This document shows positions 6,207 through 13,024 of a stretch of 13,290 nucleotides of DNA, in pieces. The translations under genes were made by a program, and so were the position numbers. Under the pieces are notes generated by a model. That model searched no databases. It saw only the letters and a list, made by a program, of their open reading frames with translations, and had not been told where the DNA came from. The stretch is from Bacteroidales bacterium (GTDB lineage Bacteria > Bacteroidota > Bacteroidia > Bacteroidales > UBA7960): assembly GCA_003560215.1 (NCBI GenBank), contig PWIY01000086.1, positions 1 to 13,290 on the forward strand, read 5' to 3'. How positions within the stretch are numbered: position 1 is the stretch's first letter; each line of letters opens with the position of its first letter.

Positions 6207-7613
6207 TCAGTGCGCTTGATTGCCATGTAATTGAACCAACTGCCGGTAACGTTCGCCACGCTCCTCAAAATCCCGGAAAGCATCATAACTGGGCGCTGCG
6301 GGCGACAAAAGACATATTTTGTCTTCCGGGGTTTTATCAATAGCCTGCCGGATTCCCTCGTCAAAGCTTTCAGCCATGATGCAATCTTTGTACTGAAACC
6401 CTTTTAGCCCGGAAGCGATGGCCAGCATCCGCCGGCCGGCTTCTCCGGTAAAAACAAGTGTTTTTACATCAGAAGAGGCCAGAAACTGCATCAATGGACC
6501 ATAAGCAACCCCACGATCTTTTCCGCCAAGAATCAGCACCGACACATCAGGTAAAGCCCTGACTGCCGCCATGGCAGCTTCGGGAATGGTGGCAATTGAA
6601 TCATTGTAAAACTTTTTTCGCCGCCAGTTACCGATGTACTCCAGGCGATGCGGCAGACCCTTGAAGCCGGCCACAGCGGATGCAATGGCATCTGCTGACA
6701 CACCCTGCAGAATAGCCGCCACGGCAGCAGCGGCTATGTTTTTAAGGTTATGCTGACCGGGCAACAGGCGGTCCCGGCATATGTTTTTAATGATGAAAGG
6801 TTCATGACCGGCATCTGTTACCACCAGCATATCGTCTCCCCGGCAATATACCCCTCCGGCGCCCCCTTCAGGCTCTCCAAGACGTATTGGCTTTGATGGG
6901 AGAAAAGTGCCGGAGATCAATTTGCTCAATACAGGATTGGCGGGATCGTACAAAAAATATTCATCTTCGGCCTGCCACCTGAAAATATTCATTTTGGCTT
7001 CCTGGTAGGCAGAAAAAGACCGGTAGTAATCCAGGTGTTCTTCGAAAATATTGAGCAATACAGCCACTGAGGGCGACACTGTCAGGTTCTGCAACTGATG
7101 ACTGCTCAGTTCAAAAACCACCGGCACCCCTTCATGTAACCTGTCCAGAAACTCAAAACAGGGCGTTCCGATATTGCCGGCCAGCAAGGCAGGTTGCCCT
7201 GCTTCCTTTAAAATATGATACAACAGGCTTGCGGTTGTGCTCTTTCCCTTGGTGCCGGTGATGCCCACCACCTGTTTTCGGAAAAAGGTGAGGAATAATT
7301 CAGTCTGCGAAGTAATCCGCGCCTGGTGAGAAAGATTATCCAGTACATCAAAAGGAATTCCCGGTGAGCGTACAATCACATCTGCCTCTTTCAGACCTTC
7401 CAGGTAATGATCACCAAGAAACCATTGTATGGAGGCATCTTCCGGAAACAACCCCTTGGTTCGTGCCATGGACCGTTGATCACAAACAATAAGGGGAAGT
7501 GACGGCAAATACCTTCTCAACCAGTGGTAGGTCGATTGCCCCTCGCGGCCAAAGCCAAGAATTGCCACATGTTTTCCTTCAAAAAAATCAATGAATCGTT
7601 GTTCGGTTGTCAT
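6207..7613 (-). CDS. murD2: MurD2-type UDP-MurNAc-L-Ala--L-glutamate ligase (MurD family)
   Basis: A 468-residue ATP-dependent Mur ligase. The N-terminal UDP-binding domain opens with VAILGFGREGQST (16-28). The P-loop is GITGTKGKST (117-126), where MurD normally has TNGKS. FELSSHQL (167-174), NIFEEHLDYY (188-197), the carbamylated-lysine position Lys207 (YQEAKMN), HNLKN (288-292) and HRLEYI (322-327) follow. In the glutamate-binding domain, YNDSIATIP (336-344) has Ile where classical MurD has the Lys of DSKAT, and GGKDRG (363-368) differs from GGDGK. LLSPAAPSYDAFRDF (435-449) keeps the Ser and Phe positions. These changes and the MurL-like gene 28 bp upstream point to MurD2, which adds L-Glu instead of D-Glu in peptidoglycan precursor synthesis. 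A divergent classical MurD is the alternative; MurD-family membership itself is certain. Confidence 0.8.
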   Translation of the reverse strand: MTTEQRFIDFFEGKHVAILGFGREGQSTYHWLRRYLPSLPLIVCDQRSMARTKGLFPEDASIQWFLGDHYLEGLKEADVIVRSPGIPFDVLDNLSHQARITSQTELFLTFFRKQVVGITGTKGKSTTASLLYHILKEAGQPALLAGNIGTPCFEFLDRLHEGVPVVFELSSHQLQNLTVSPSVAVLLNIFEEHLDYYRSFSAYQEAKMNIFRWQAEDEYFLYDPANPVLSKLISGTFLPSKPIRLGEPEGGAGGVYCRGDDMLVVTDAGHEPFIIKNICRDRLLPGQHNLKNIAAAAVAAILQGVSADAIASAVAGFKGLPHRLEYIGNWRRKKFYNDSIATIPEAAMAAVRALPDVSVLILGGKDRGVAYGPLMQFLASSDVKTLVFTGEAGRRMLAIASGLKGFQYKDCIMAESFDEGIRQAIDKTPEDKICLLSPAAPSYDAFRDFEERGERYRQLVQLHGNQAH

Positions 7614-7641
7614 ACTGACCCGCTATAGATTAAAGGGTTGG

Positions 7642-9051
7642 CTATTGTTCGCAGACTTTTGCCACACCTCTGCGAACTATTTGCTCAAAATTTGGCCTCA
7701 AACAGTGTTTGCGGTCAAAGTCACAAAGTAATTTTTTGATATCCCGGTGCCTGTATTGTTCATACAGGGAACTTGTCCGGTAATGGTTCAGTAAAACGGG
7801 AAGTGCCCCCTCCTCCTCCATGATCTGATCTGTAACATGCGACAGAGCCATATTCACTTCCTCAATTGTTCCGACGCATTCAAAAGGTTTCGCACCGGCA
7901 GCACCGCTCAGTTCTTCCAGAATCTCCAGAAGGCCCTCATCAGAAAAAAGATCCCTGCCGAAAATACCTGTTAGTTCAGCTGGTGTTAAAAACGGGGATA
8001 AAATGATGTAGGTAAAGAGACATTTCGGACAGGTACAGCACCAGGTATCCGTTTTACTTCCAACGTTACAGCTTTTAAATTTGTCATGATATTGCCGGTA
8101 CCCGGAAAACAAAGCAGCGATCTGCAGCTCATTCAGGGGCCGGAGAAAACTAAAGTAATTTATCGACTTATCAAGATAGCTAAACATATAATGACGAAAA
8201 TCCTGCTCAAAATCAAGCGACTTGCTGTATTGATGATTGATCCCGGTTCCCGGAATCGTTGGTTCACTGGCACTTGATTCGTTCGACAGGGCAATGTGCC
8301 CTATTCCTGCACACCTGGCAACAAAAGCTGTGGAAAATGCCAGCATGGCAGAAAAAGGAGTATGACCATTCAAAAATCCCTCTTGGTTTAACTGGAGCAG
8401 GAGAGGTTCAATGTTTCGGTGCATCACAATGCCGTTTTCTCCGGGAACAGCGGTTTCAACCACCTGTTTTGTGGCACCTCTGGGGTTCACAACAAAGGGA
8501 ACAAGCCGGGATCCTGACATTTTCAGCAATTCAAGCGTTACCACTGAATCTTTGCCCCCTCCTACAGGTACCAGAATCTCCCCATCGTTATTTTCAGGGA
8601 TTTCAGAAGGCAATCCTGACAAAGGCCCGGAATCCTTTCCAAAAACAAATTCAACCATTTCAGGCCCGGGTATATCAATCCCGTTCATGTAAAAAAACTC
8701 CCCGAGTCCCTGTCGGTACAGGTTTTTCCACCAGGTTTGCTCAACAGAGGATAACCGGTGGGGCTCAATAAGGATCCTGGGTGAACAAAAAGCTTTCCAG
8801 TAACTCACCATTTCAATCAAGCCCAGGTAAAAAGCCATGCTTTCCGGCACCATATCAAATGGCACACGACCCGCATGGCTTCCAAGGTCAATTGTCCATC
8901 GGGGCTGAAAGACCAGATCCGGTCCGGCCTCAAATTGAAAATCAATATGCAGTCCGCCGGAGCATTGGCTCACTGAATAGTTTTTATAGGTAAAAACAGG
9001 GTATTTCTCTCTCAGCTCAAGATACCTGTGCTTGTTGTCGCTTTTTTCCAT
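7642..9051 (-). CDS. murL: MurL-type UDP-MurNAc-L-Ala-L-Glu epimerase
   Basis: A 469-residue cytoplasmic protein. It carries a PP-loop ATP-binding motif, LVPVGGGKDSVVTLELLK (160-177), and a second conserved-looking stretch IALSNESSASEPT (253-265). A cysteine cluster, Cys328 then W-C-C-T-C-P-K-C at 337-344, may bind a metal. I read it as MurL, the ATP- and Mg-dependent enzyme shown in Xanthomonas to turn the terminal L-Glu of UDP-MurNAc-L-Ala-L-Glu into D-Glu. Length, PP-loop and pairing with a MurD2-like ligase all agree with that. It is the first gene of a two-gene minus-strand operon. The ATG at 9051 is chosen because only leader and promoter-like sequence lies upstream. The name rests on remembered family features; a generic PP-loop protein is the fallback. 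Confidence 0.78.
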   Translation of the reverse strand: MEKSDNKHRYLELREKYPVFTYKNYSVSQCSGGLHIDFQFEAGPDLVFQPRWTIDLGSHAGRVPFDMVPESMAFYLGLIEMVSYWKAFCSPRILIEPHRLSSVEQTWWKNLYRQGLGEFFYMNGIDIPGPEMVEFVFGKDSGPLSGLPSEIPENNDGEILVPVGGGKDSVVTLELLKMSGSRLVPFVVNPRGATKQVVETAVPGENGIVMHRNIEPLLLQLNQEGFLNGHTPFSAMLAFSTAFVARCAGIGHIALSNESSASEPTIPGTGINHQYSKSLDFEQDFRHYMFSYLDKSINYFSFLRPLNELQIAALFSGYRQYHDKFKSCNVGSKTDTWCCTCPKCLFTYIILSPFLTPAELTGIFGRDLFSDEGLLEILEELSGAAGAKPFECVGTIEEVNMALSHVTDQIMEEEGALPVLLNHYRTSSLYEQYRHRDIKKLLCDFDRKHCLRPNFEQIVRRGVAKVCEQ

Positions 9052-9073
9052 TTGAACATTGGCAAAGTTTTTG

Positions 9074-9099
9074 GTGTTCTATAGTTGAACACAGTTCAA
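9074..9099. repeat. Overlapping GAAC dyads at the murL promoter
   Basis: GTGTTC (9074-9079) and GAACAC (9087-9092) form a 6-bp inverted repeat with a 7-nt spacer. TTGAAC (9085-9090) and GTTCAA (9094-9099) form a second one with a 3-nt spacer. They share a half-site and overlap the -7 box and likely start of the murL transcript. A further TTGAAC lies at 9052-9057, exactly 33 nt from the copy at 9085, right at the start codon. This is the layout of a repressor operator. Confidence 0.4.
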
Positions 9100-9104
9100 A
9101 ATTA
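9097..9104 (-). promoter_or_regulatory. Candidate -7 box of the murL-murD2 operon
   Basis: Read on the minus strand, this is TAATTTTG, a full TAnnTTTG match. No clear TTTG stands at -33. Transcription would start near 9090, giving a leader of about 40 nt. The box partly overlaps the GAAC dyads. Confidence 0.4.
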
Positions 9105-9125
9105 AGAAAATCCCCCAAGTGTGTT

Positions 9126-9133
9126 TAACTTTG
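9126..9133 (+). promoter_or_regulatory. Candidate -7 box of the AlgH/YqgE gene
   Basis: TAACTTTG matches TAnnTTTG, but the -33 region has no good TTTG. Transcription would start near 9140. This argues for the ATG at 9173 as start codon over the in-frame GTG at 9119, which lies upstream of the box. Confidence 0.35.
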
Positions 9134-9172
9134 GCCGGTAAATCACTTTGGGGATCCATTGGAGAACTGAAT

Positions 9173-9742
9173 ATGATGAAACGAAACCCGAACAAACCCG
9201 CCAGCGGAAAACTGCTGATCAGTGAACCTTCATTGCGCGATTTTTACTTCGGACACAGTGTGGTTTTGCTGGTGGAACACAATACCAAAGAGGGCACCAT
9301 CGGGCTGATCCTCAACAAACCAATTCACCTCAAACTCAACCAGGTTGTAAAAGAGTTTCCGGACAATGAATTCCCGCTGTTTTTGGGCGGACCGGTTCAT
9401 CCGGAGCGACTTTTTTACGTACATACCCTGGGCGCTAAAGTTCCGGGGAGCATAGAAATTATTCCGGGACTCTTCTGGGGCGGAGAAATTGAAAAGATCA
9501 TGGATCTGATCAAACTCAACCTGGTTACCCCTGAAGATGTACGATTTTTTATTGGTTATGCCGGCTGGGAATCCAAGCAGCTTGACAATGAAATGAAAGA
9601 AAAATCGTGGGTGGTCACCCAGTGCAGCCTGGAAACGGTAATGAGCAGACATCCGGAAAAACTCTGGAGCAATATGCTGAAGGAAATGGGCAACGATTAT
9701 GCCATCTGGGCGAATTTCCCTTCCGACCCCATCCTGAACTGA
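9173..9742 (+). CDS. AlgH/YqgE family protein (DUF179)
   Basis: A 189-residue soluble protein of the YqgE/AlgH family. The typical pattern is complete: GKLLISEPSLRDFYFGHSVV then LLVEHNTKEGTIGLILNKP at the N-terminus, FLGGPVHPERLFYVHTLG in the middle, FWGGEIEKIMDLI, and a C-terminal RFFIGYAGWESKQLDNEMKE before W and ANFPSDPILN. The biochemical role is unsettled; AlgH was linked to alginate regulation in Pseudomonas, but the fold is widespread in bacteria without alginate. I chose ATG 9173 because the family start lies close to GKLLIS and because a promoter-like box lies at 9126-9133. GGAG at 9161-9164 may serve as a weak Shine-Dalgarno. It is divergent from murL and convergent with aroK, 39 bp away, with no evident terminator between. 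Confidence 0.92.
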   Translation: MMKRNPNKPASGKLLISEPSLRDFYFGHSVVLLVEHNTKEGTIGLILNKPIHLKLNQVVKEFPDNEFPLFLGGPVHPERLFYVHTLGAKVPGSIEIIPGLFWGGEIEKIMDLIKLNLVTPEDVRFFIGYAGWESKQLDNEMKEKSWVVTQCSLETVMSRHPEKLWSNMLKEMGNDYAIWANFPSDPILN

Positions 9743-9781
9743 TGGCACGAAAGATCCCGAAAACTGAGTCTTCCCGTTGTT

Positions 9782-10285
9782 TCATTGACCAAAAACCAGG
9801 GAAATCACCTGATCCGGTTTCACCGTCTCTCCTTTGATAATACAGTGGGCCTGCAGGTAATAAGTTTCCCTCTCCTCAAGCTTGCTTTTGATCAGTTCCA
9901 GTAATTCTTCGCCTTTGTATCCGCTGACCATGGGCCGCTCCCTCCGCGCATATTCAAGCCTGTGAGCCAGGCTCAGCGGACTCATTTTCAGGTAAACGGT
10001 TTTTCCTGCGGCATTCATGAAGTCCATGTTGTCAAAAAAACAGGGTGTTCCTCCCCCGGTGGCAATGATTCCTTCGGGCATTTCCAATGTCCTTTGAAGT
10101 TCTTCTTTTTCCATTTGCCTGAATGAGGCCTCCCCCTGTTTGGAAAAAACTTCAGGTACGGTAAGTCCTGACCTGACCTCCACGGCTTCATCCAGATCCA
10201 GAAAAGGATAGTCCAGCTTTCTTGCAAGCCGCTTTCCGAAGGAACTTTTTCCGCAACCCATAAATCCGATCAGGTATATACGCAT
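9782..10285 (-). CDS. aroK: Shikimate kinase
   Basis: This enzyme phosphorylates shikimate at the 3-hydroxyl with ATP, the fifth step of the chorismate pathway. At 167 residues it has the usual size. Visible motifs are the Walker A GFMGCGKSS (7-15), the shikimate and Mg-binding DLDE (30-33), FRQMEKEEL (55-63) with the substrate-binding Arg56, the GGG of ATGGGTP (75-81), the lid ARRERPMVSG (113-122), and ERETYY (138-143) with Arg139 as the C-terminal substrate arginine. The gene stands alone on the minus strand. It is divergent from the epimerase gene with an 80-bp shared promoter region, and convergent with the AlgH/YqgE gene. Confidence 0.96.
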   Translation of the reverse strand: MRIYLIGFMGCGKSSFGKRLARKLDYPFLDLDEAVEVRSGLTVPEVFSKQGEASFRQMEKEELQRTLEMPEGIIATGGGTPCFFDNMDFMNAAGKTVYLKMSPLSLAHRLEYARRERPMVSGYKGEELLELIKSKLEERETYYLQAHCIIKGETVKPDQVISLVFGQ

Positions 10286-10300
10286 TGGAATTCTTTATGG

Positions 10301-10330
10301 CAAAAATATGTCAAAAATACCAAAGACAAA
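10301..10330 (-). promoter_or_regulatory. Promoter of aroK
   Basis: On the minus strand TTTG (10327-10330) is followed after 18 nt by TATTTTTG (10301-10308), a full match to the Bacteroidota promoter. A second TATTTTTG lies at 10312-10319, 11 nt further upstream, without a -33 partner. Transcription should start near 10295, leaving about 10 nt before the ATG at 10285. Confidence 0.5.
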
Positions 10331-10359
10331 TTGTTTCATCAGAAAAACACCTACCTTTG
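10331..10359 (+). promoter_or_regulatory. Promoter of the UDP-GlcNAc 2-epimerase gene
   Basis: TACCTTTG at 10352-10359 fully matches TAnnTTTG, and TTG at 10331-10333 stands 18 nt upstream. The predicted transcription start (about 10365-10367) coincides with the ATG at 10366, so the mRNA may be leaderless. The -33 element abuts that of aroK (10327-10330). Confidence 0.5.
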
Positions 10360-10365
10360 GTGCAT

Positions 10366-11439
10366 ATGACAAAAATCGTAACAGTAATCGGAGCCAGGCC
10401 GCAATTCATTAAAGCGGCCCCTGTAAGTAAGGCAATCAGTGACACGGAAAACCTGGTGGAGTACCTGGTTCATACCGGGCAGCACTTTGATGACAACATG
10501 AGCCAGGTGTTTTTTCATCAGATGGGGATTCCGGTGCCGGATACACACCTGAACATTCACAGCGTGTCGCATGGAGCCATGACCGGCCGTATGACAGAAG
10601 AAATCGAAAAAATCCTGGTCAGGGAACAACCTGACTGGGTCATGGTATACGGTGACACCAACTCCACCCTGGCCGGCGCGCTGGCAGCAGCTAAACTGCA
10701 TATCCCCGTGGCCCATGTGGAAGCCGGACTCCGCTCCTTTAATATGGATATGCCCGAAGAGATCAACCGGATACTGACCGACAGGATCAGCCGTTTGCTG
10801 TTTTGTCCGACGCTGACAGCCGAAGAAAACCTGAAAAAAGAAGGTTTTGATTATTTTCCCTGTCATGTCATGACCACAGGGGATGTGATGTATGATGCGG
10901 TTTTATTTTTCAGGGAAAAAGCAACCGCCCCCAAAGGGGTCAGCATCCCGAAACATTTTGTCCTTGCAACTGTGCATCGCCAGGAAAACACAGATAATCC
11001 GGAAAACCTCAGCAGCATCATTGAAGCATTGAATGAAATATCCACCCAGATCCCGGTGGTATTCCCGGTGCATCCGAGAACAGCAAAAATTCTCGGAGAA
11101 AACCCGGGGGTGTTGTCAGAAAAAGTGATTACCACCCACCCGCTGGGTTACCTGGAGATCATTTATCTTCTGGAGCACTGCAGGATGGTATTGACTGACA
11201 GTGGCGGGCTTCAAAAAGAAGCCTACTTTTTTCACAAGCCCTGCATCACCCTCAGGCAGGAAACGGAATGGACGGAACTTGTGGAGCTGGGGTGCAATAT
11301 GTTGGCGGGTAGTGATATCAGTCGCATCCGGGAAGCCTTTGCCCATTATATGGTGAACAAGGTCAATTTCACCGAGGGGCTTTACGGAAAAGGCAATGCC
11401 TCAGCGGTAATCGCCGAGGCATTGCGGGATCTAAGGTAA
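10366..11439 (+). CDS. wecB: UDP-N-acetylglucosamine 2-epimerase (non-hydrolysing)
   Basis: This enzyme interconverts UDP-GlcNAc and UDP-ManNAc, feeding ManNAc or ManNAcA into cell-surface polysaccharides. From the ATG at 10366 it has 357 residues, near the family's usual 360-380. Motifs in order are VIGARPQFIKAAPV (7-20), HTGQHFDDNMS (36-46), VYGDTNSTLAG (94-104) with Asp97, HVEAGLRSFNMDMPEEINR (117-135) with Glu119 and the PEE acids, TVHRQEN, PVHPRT and LTDSGGLQKEA. No signal peptide is present, as expected for a cytoplasmic enzyme. The in-frame TTG at 10285 is rejected because it precedes the promoter and adds 27 residues without family likeness. No other sugar-nucleotide gene is in the window. 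The closely related hydrolysing epimerases are less likely, because the motif spacing is of the WecB type. Confidence 0.93.
   Translation: MTKIVTVIGARPQFIKAAPVSKAISDTENLVEYLVHTGQHFDDNMSQVFFHQMGIPVPDTHLNIHSVSHGAMTGRMTEEIEKILVREQPDWVMVYGDTNSTLAGALAAAKLHIPVAHVEAGLRSFNMDMPEEINRILTDRISRLLFCPTLTAEENLKKEGFDYFPCHVMTTGDVMYDAVLFFREKATAPKGVSIPKHFVLATVHRQENTDNPENLSSIIEALNEISTQIPVVFPVHPRTAKILGENPGVLSEKVITTHPLGYLEIIYLLEHCRMVLTDSGGLQKEAYFFHKPCITLRQETEWTELVELGCNMLAGSDISRIREAFAHYMVNKVNFTEGLYGKGNASAVIAEALRDLR
11393..11425. repeat. Strong hairpin at the 3' end of the epimerase gene
   Basis: GCAATGCCTC (11393-11402) and GAGGCATTGC (11416-11425) are perfect 10-bp reverse complements. Inside, GCG and CGC can pair around GTAAT after one mismatch. 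The hairpin lies within the last codons, 12 nt before the stop codon and 28 nt before the end of the convergent gdhA. There is no T-run on either side, so it is not a standard intrinsic terminator. It may mark or protect the 3' ends of the converging transcripts. Confidence 0.4.
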
Positions 11440-11452
11440 ATATCCTGATTGT

Positions 11453-12793
11453 CTACACGTAACCCTGGGCAATCATGGCATCCGCCACCTTTACAAATCC
11501 CCCGATATTGGAGCCTTTCACATAATTCACATAATCTCCCTCTTTGCCAAATTCCATACAGGTATTGTGAATATTGATCATGATATTGTGAAGCCGCTGG
11601 TCTACCTCCTCGCGGGTCCAGGCCATCCGAAGGGCATTCTGACTCATTTCAAGCCCTGATGTGGCAACGCCACCGGCATTGGCAGCCTTCCCGGGGCCAT
11701 AAAGGATCTTGTTTTCCAGGAAAACCTCCACAGCCTCCGGGGTGGAAGGCATGTTGGCCCCTTCTGACACGCAAATACATCCGTTCTTAACCAGGGCCCT
11801 GGCTTCTTCTTCATTGAGCTCATTTTCCGTAGCACAGGGCAGGGCAATTTCACATTTCTCCATCCACGGACGGGATACCCCTTCCACATATTTGGCTCCG
11901 AATTCCTCGGCATATTCGCGGATCCGGCCACGCTTGATATTTTTCAGGTTCTGGACGTAAGCCAGTTTTTCCGAATCAATGCCATCCTTGTCGTATATGT
12001 ATCCGCCGGAATCAGACAACGTAACCACTTTACCTCCCAGTTCAATGATCTTTTCGGTGGCAAACTGCGCCACATTACCGGATCCGCTGATAGCCACCGA
12101 TTTGCCTTTGATCTCTTCATTGATGGTGGCAAGCATTTCCTGGGCAAAGTATACCGTACCATAGCCCGTAGCTTCCGGACGGATCAGGCTTCCGCCATAT
12201 TCAAGGCCTTTACCGGTAAAAACACCTGTAAACTCATTCCGGATGCGTTTGTACTGCCCGTACATGAAGCCGATTTCCCTGCCTCCGACTCCGATATCTC
12301 CGGCAGGTACATCCGTATCGGGTCCGATATGGCGGTAAAGCTCAGTCATCAGGCTCTGACAAAAGCGCATCACCTCTTCATCCGACTTTCCCTTGGGGTC
12401 AAAATCAGAACCACCTTTACCTCCACCCAGTGGAAGTGATGTCAGGCTGTTCTTGAACACCTGCTCAAAGGCCAGAAACTTCAGCACCCCCAGGTCTACC
12501 GTGGGGTGAAAACGCATCCCTCCTTTGTAAGGACCAATGGCACTGTTCATTTCAATGCGGTATCCTCTGTTGATCTGAACTTCTCCTTTGTCATCGATCC
12601 AGGGTATACGGAATATGATCACCCGCTCGGGTTCGATCATACGTTCAAAAACTTTAACAGCCTTGTACTTCGGGTTCTCATCCAGAAATGGAAGAATGGT
12701 TTCTGCAACCTCCCTGACGGCCTGGTGAAAAGCCTTTTCTGAAGGATTCTTTGCTTCTACCAGATCCATGAATTTTTTAAGTGTAGCGTCCAT
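11453..12793 (-). CDS. gdhA: Glutamate dehydrogenase, hexameric (probably NADP-dependent)
   Basis: This enzyme makes L-glutamate from 2-oxoglutarate and ammonium by reductive amination. The 446 residues match the small hexameric class. The substrate domain carries YKGGMRFHP (89-97) with Lys90, FKNSLT with Lys114, PLGGGKGGSDFDPKG (121-135) with the catalytic Lys126, and DVPAGDIGVGGREIG (161-175) with Asp166. The nucleotide domain shows ISGSGNVAQ (235-243) and TLSDSGGYI. The Ser/Asp after the second strand resembles NADP-type enzymes, but cofactor choice cannot be settled by eye. It is convergent with the epimerase gene at 13 bp. No clear -33/-7 pair is seen upstream, where the leader reads ATTAAACCCAAAACA just before the ATG. 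Confidence 0.97.
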   Translation of the reverse strand: MDATLKKFMDLVEAKNPSEKAFHQAVREVAETILPFLDENPKYKAVKVFERMIEPERVIIFRIPWIDDKGEVQINRGYRIEMNSAIGPYKGGMRFHPTVDLGVLKFLAFEQVFKNSLTSLPLGGGKGGSDFDPKGKSDEEVMRFCQSLMTELYRHIGPDTDVPAGDIGVGGREIGFMYGQYKRIRNEFTGVFTGKGLEYGGSLIRPEATGYGTVYFAQEMLATINEEIKGKSVAISGSGNVAQFATEKIIELGGKVVTLSDSGGYIYDKDGIDSEKLAYVQNLKNIKRGRIREYAEEFGAKYVEGVSRPWMEKCEIALPCATENELNEEEARALVKNGCICVSEGANMPSTPEAVEVFLENKILYGPGKAANAGGVATSGLEMSQNALRMAWTREEVDQRLHNIMINIHNTCMEFGKEGDYVNYVKGSNIGGFVKVADAMIAQGYV

Positions 12794-13024
12794 TGTTTTG
12801 GGTTTAATGAGTAAATAAAAAATGTCTTCAAAGCAATGTTAGGGCATTTTAGGGGGTTATCAGAAAAATTGTCAAAACAAATTTTTATTGGTTTATTCTT
12901 GCATAAGTCCGATATTTTTATATAGAAGCTTAAAGGATTCTCTTCTGGGCCTGAAAGATAATCACCGGCCTGTTCTTCAACAGAAATTTGTAAATTCATG
13001 GATATAATTGCTATCATTGTATTC
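12794..13024. other. Intergenic region between divergent gdhA and the sensor-like gene
   Basis: These 231 bp separate two divergent genes and have no coding frame I trust. The region is AT-rich. It contains TTAGGG twice (12839-12844 and 12849-12854), 10 nt apart, which is one helical turn, in the likely gdhA control region. I found no full TAnnTTTG with a -33 partner for gdhA. A weak promoter for the rightward gene is listed separately. No RNA gene is recognised. Confidence 0.4.
12987..13019 (+). promoter_or_regulatory. Weak candidate promoter of the sensor-like gene
   Basis: TTTG at 12987-12990 and TATCATTG at 13012-13019 (one mismatch to TAnnTTTG) are 21 nt apart. The implied start of transcription falls at the ATG at 13025, which would be another leaderless gene. 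The match is imperfect. Confidence 0.25.

Noticed and set aside
5957..6364. Minus-strand frame of 135 codons spanning the gap between the methyltransferase and the ligase gene
   Set aside because: It overlaps both real genes in other frames and has no family likeness.
8259..8771. Plus-strand frame of 170 codons, overlapping another at 8411-8692
   Set aside because: Antisense to the MurL-like gene; composition looks like a shadow and no family is recognised.
9230..9748. Minus-strand frame of 172 codons
   Set aside because: Antisense to the well-supported AlgH/YqgE gene and without recognisable motifs.
10285..10365. Longer start for the epimerase at an in-frame TTG
   Set aside because: It would place the promoter inside the gene and add residues unlike the family.
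10351..10866. Minus-strand frame of 171 codons
   Set aside because: Antisense to the epimerase gene, whose motifs are complete.
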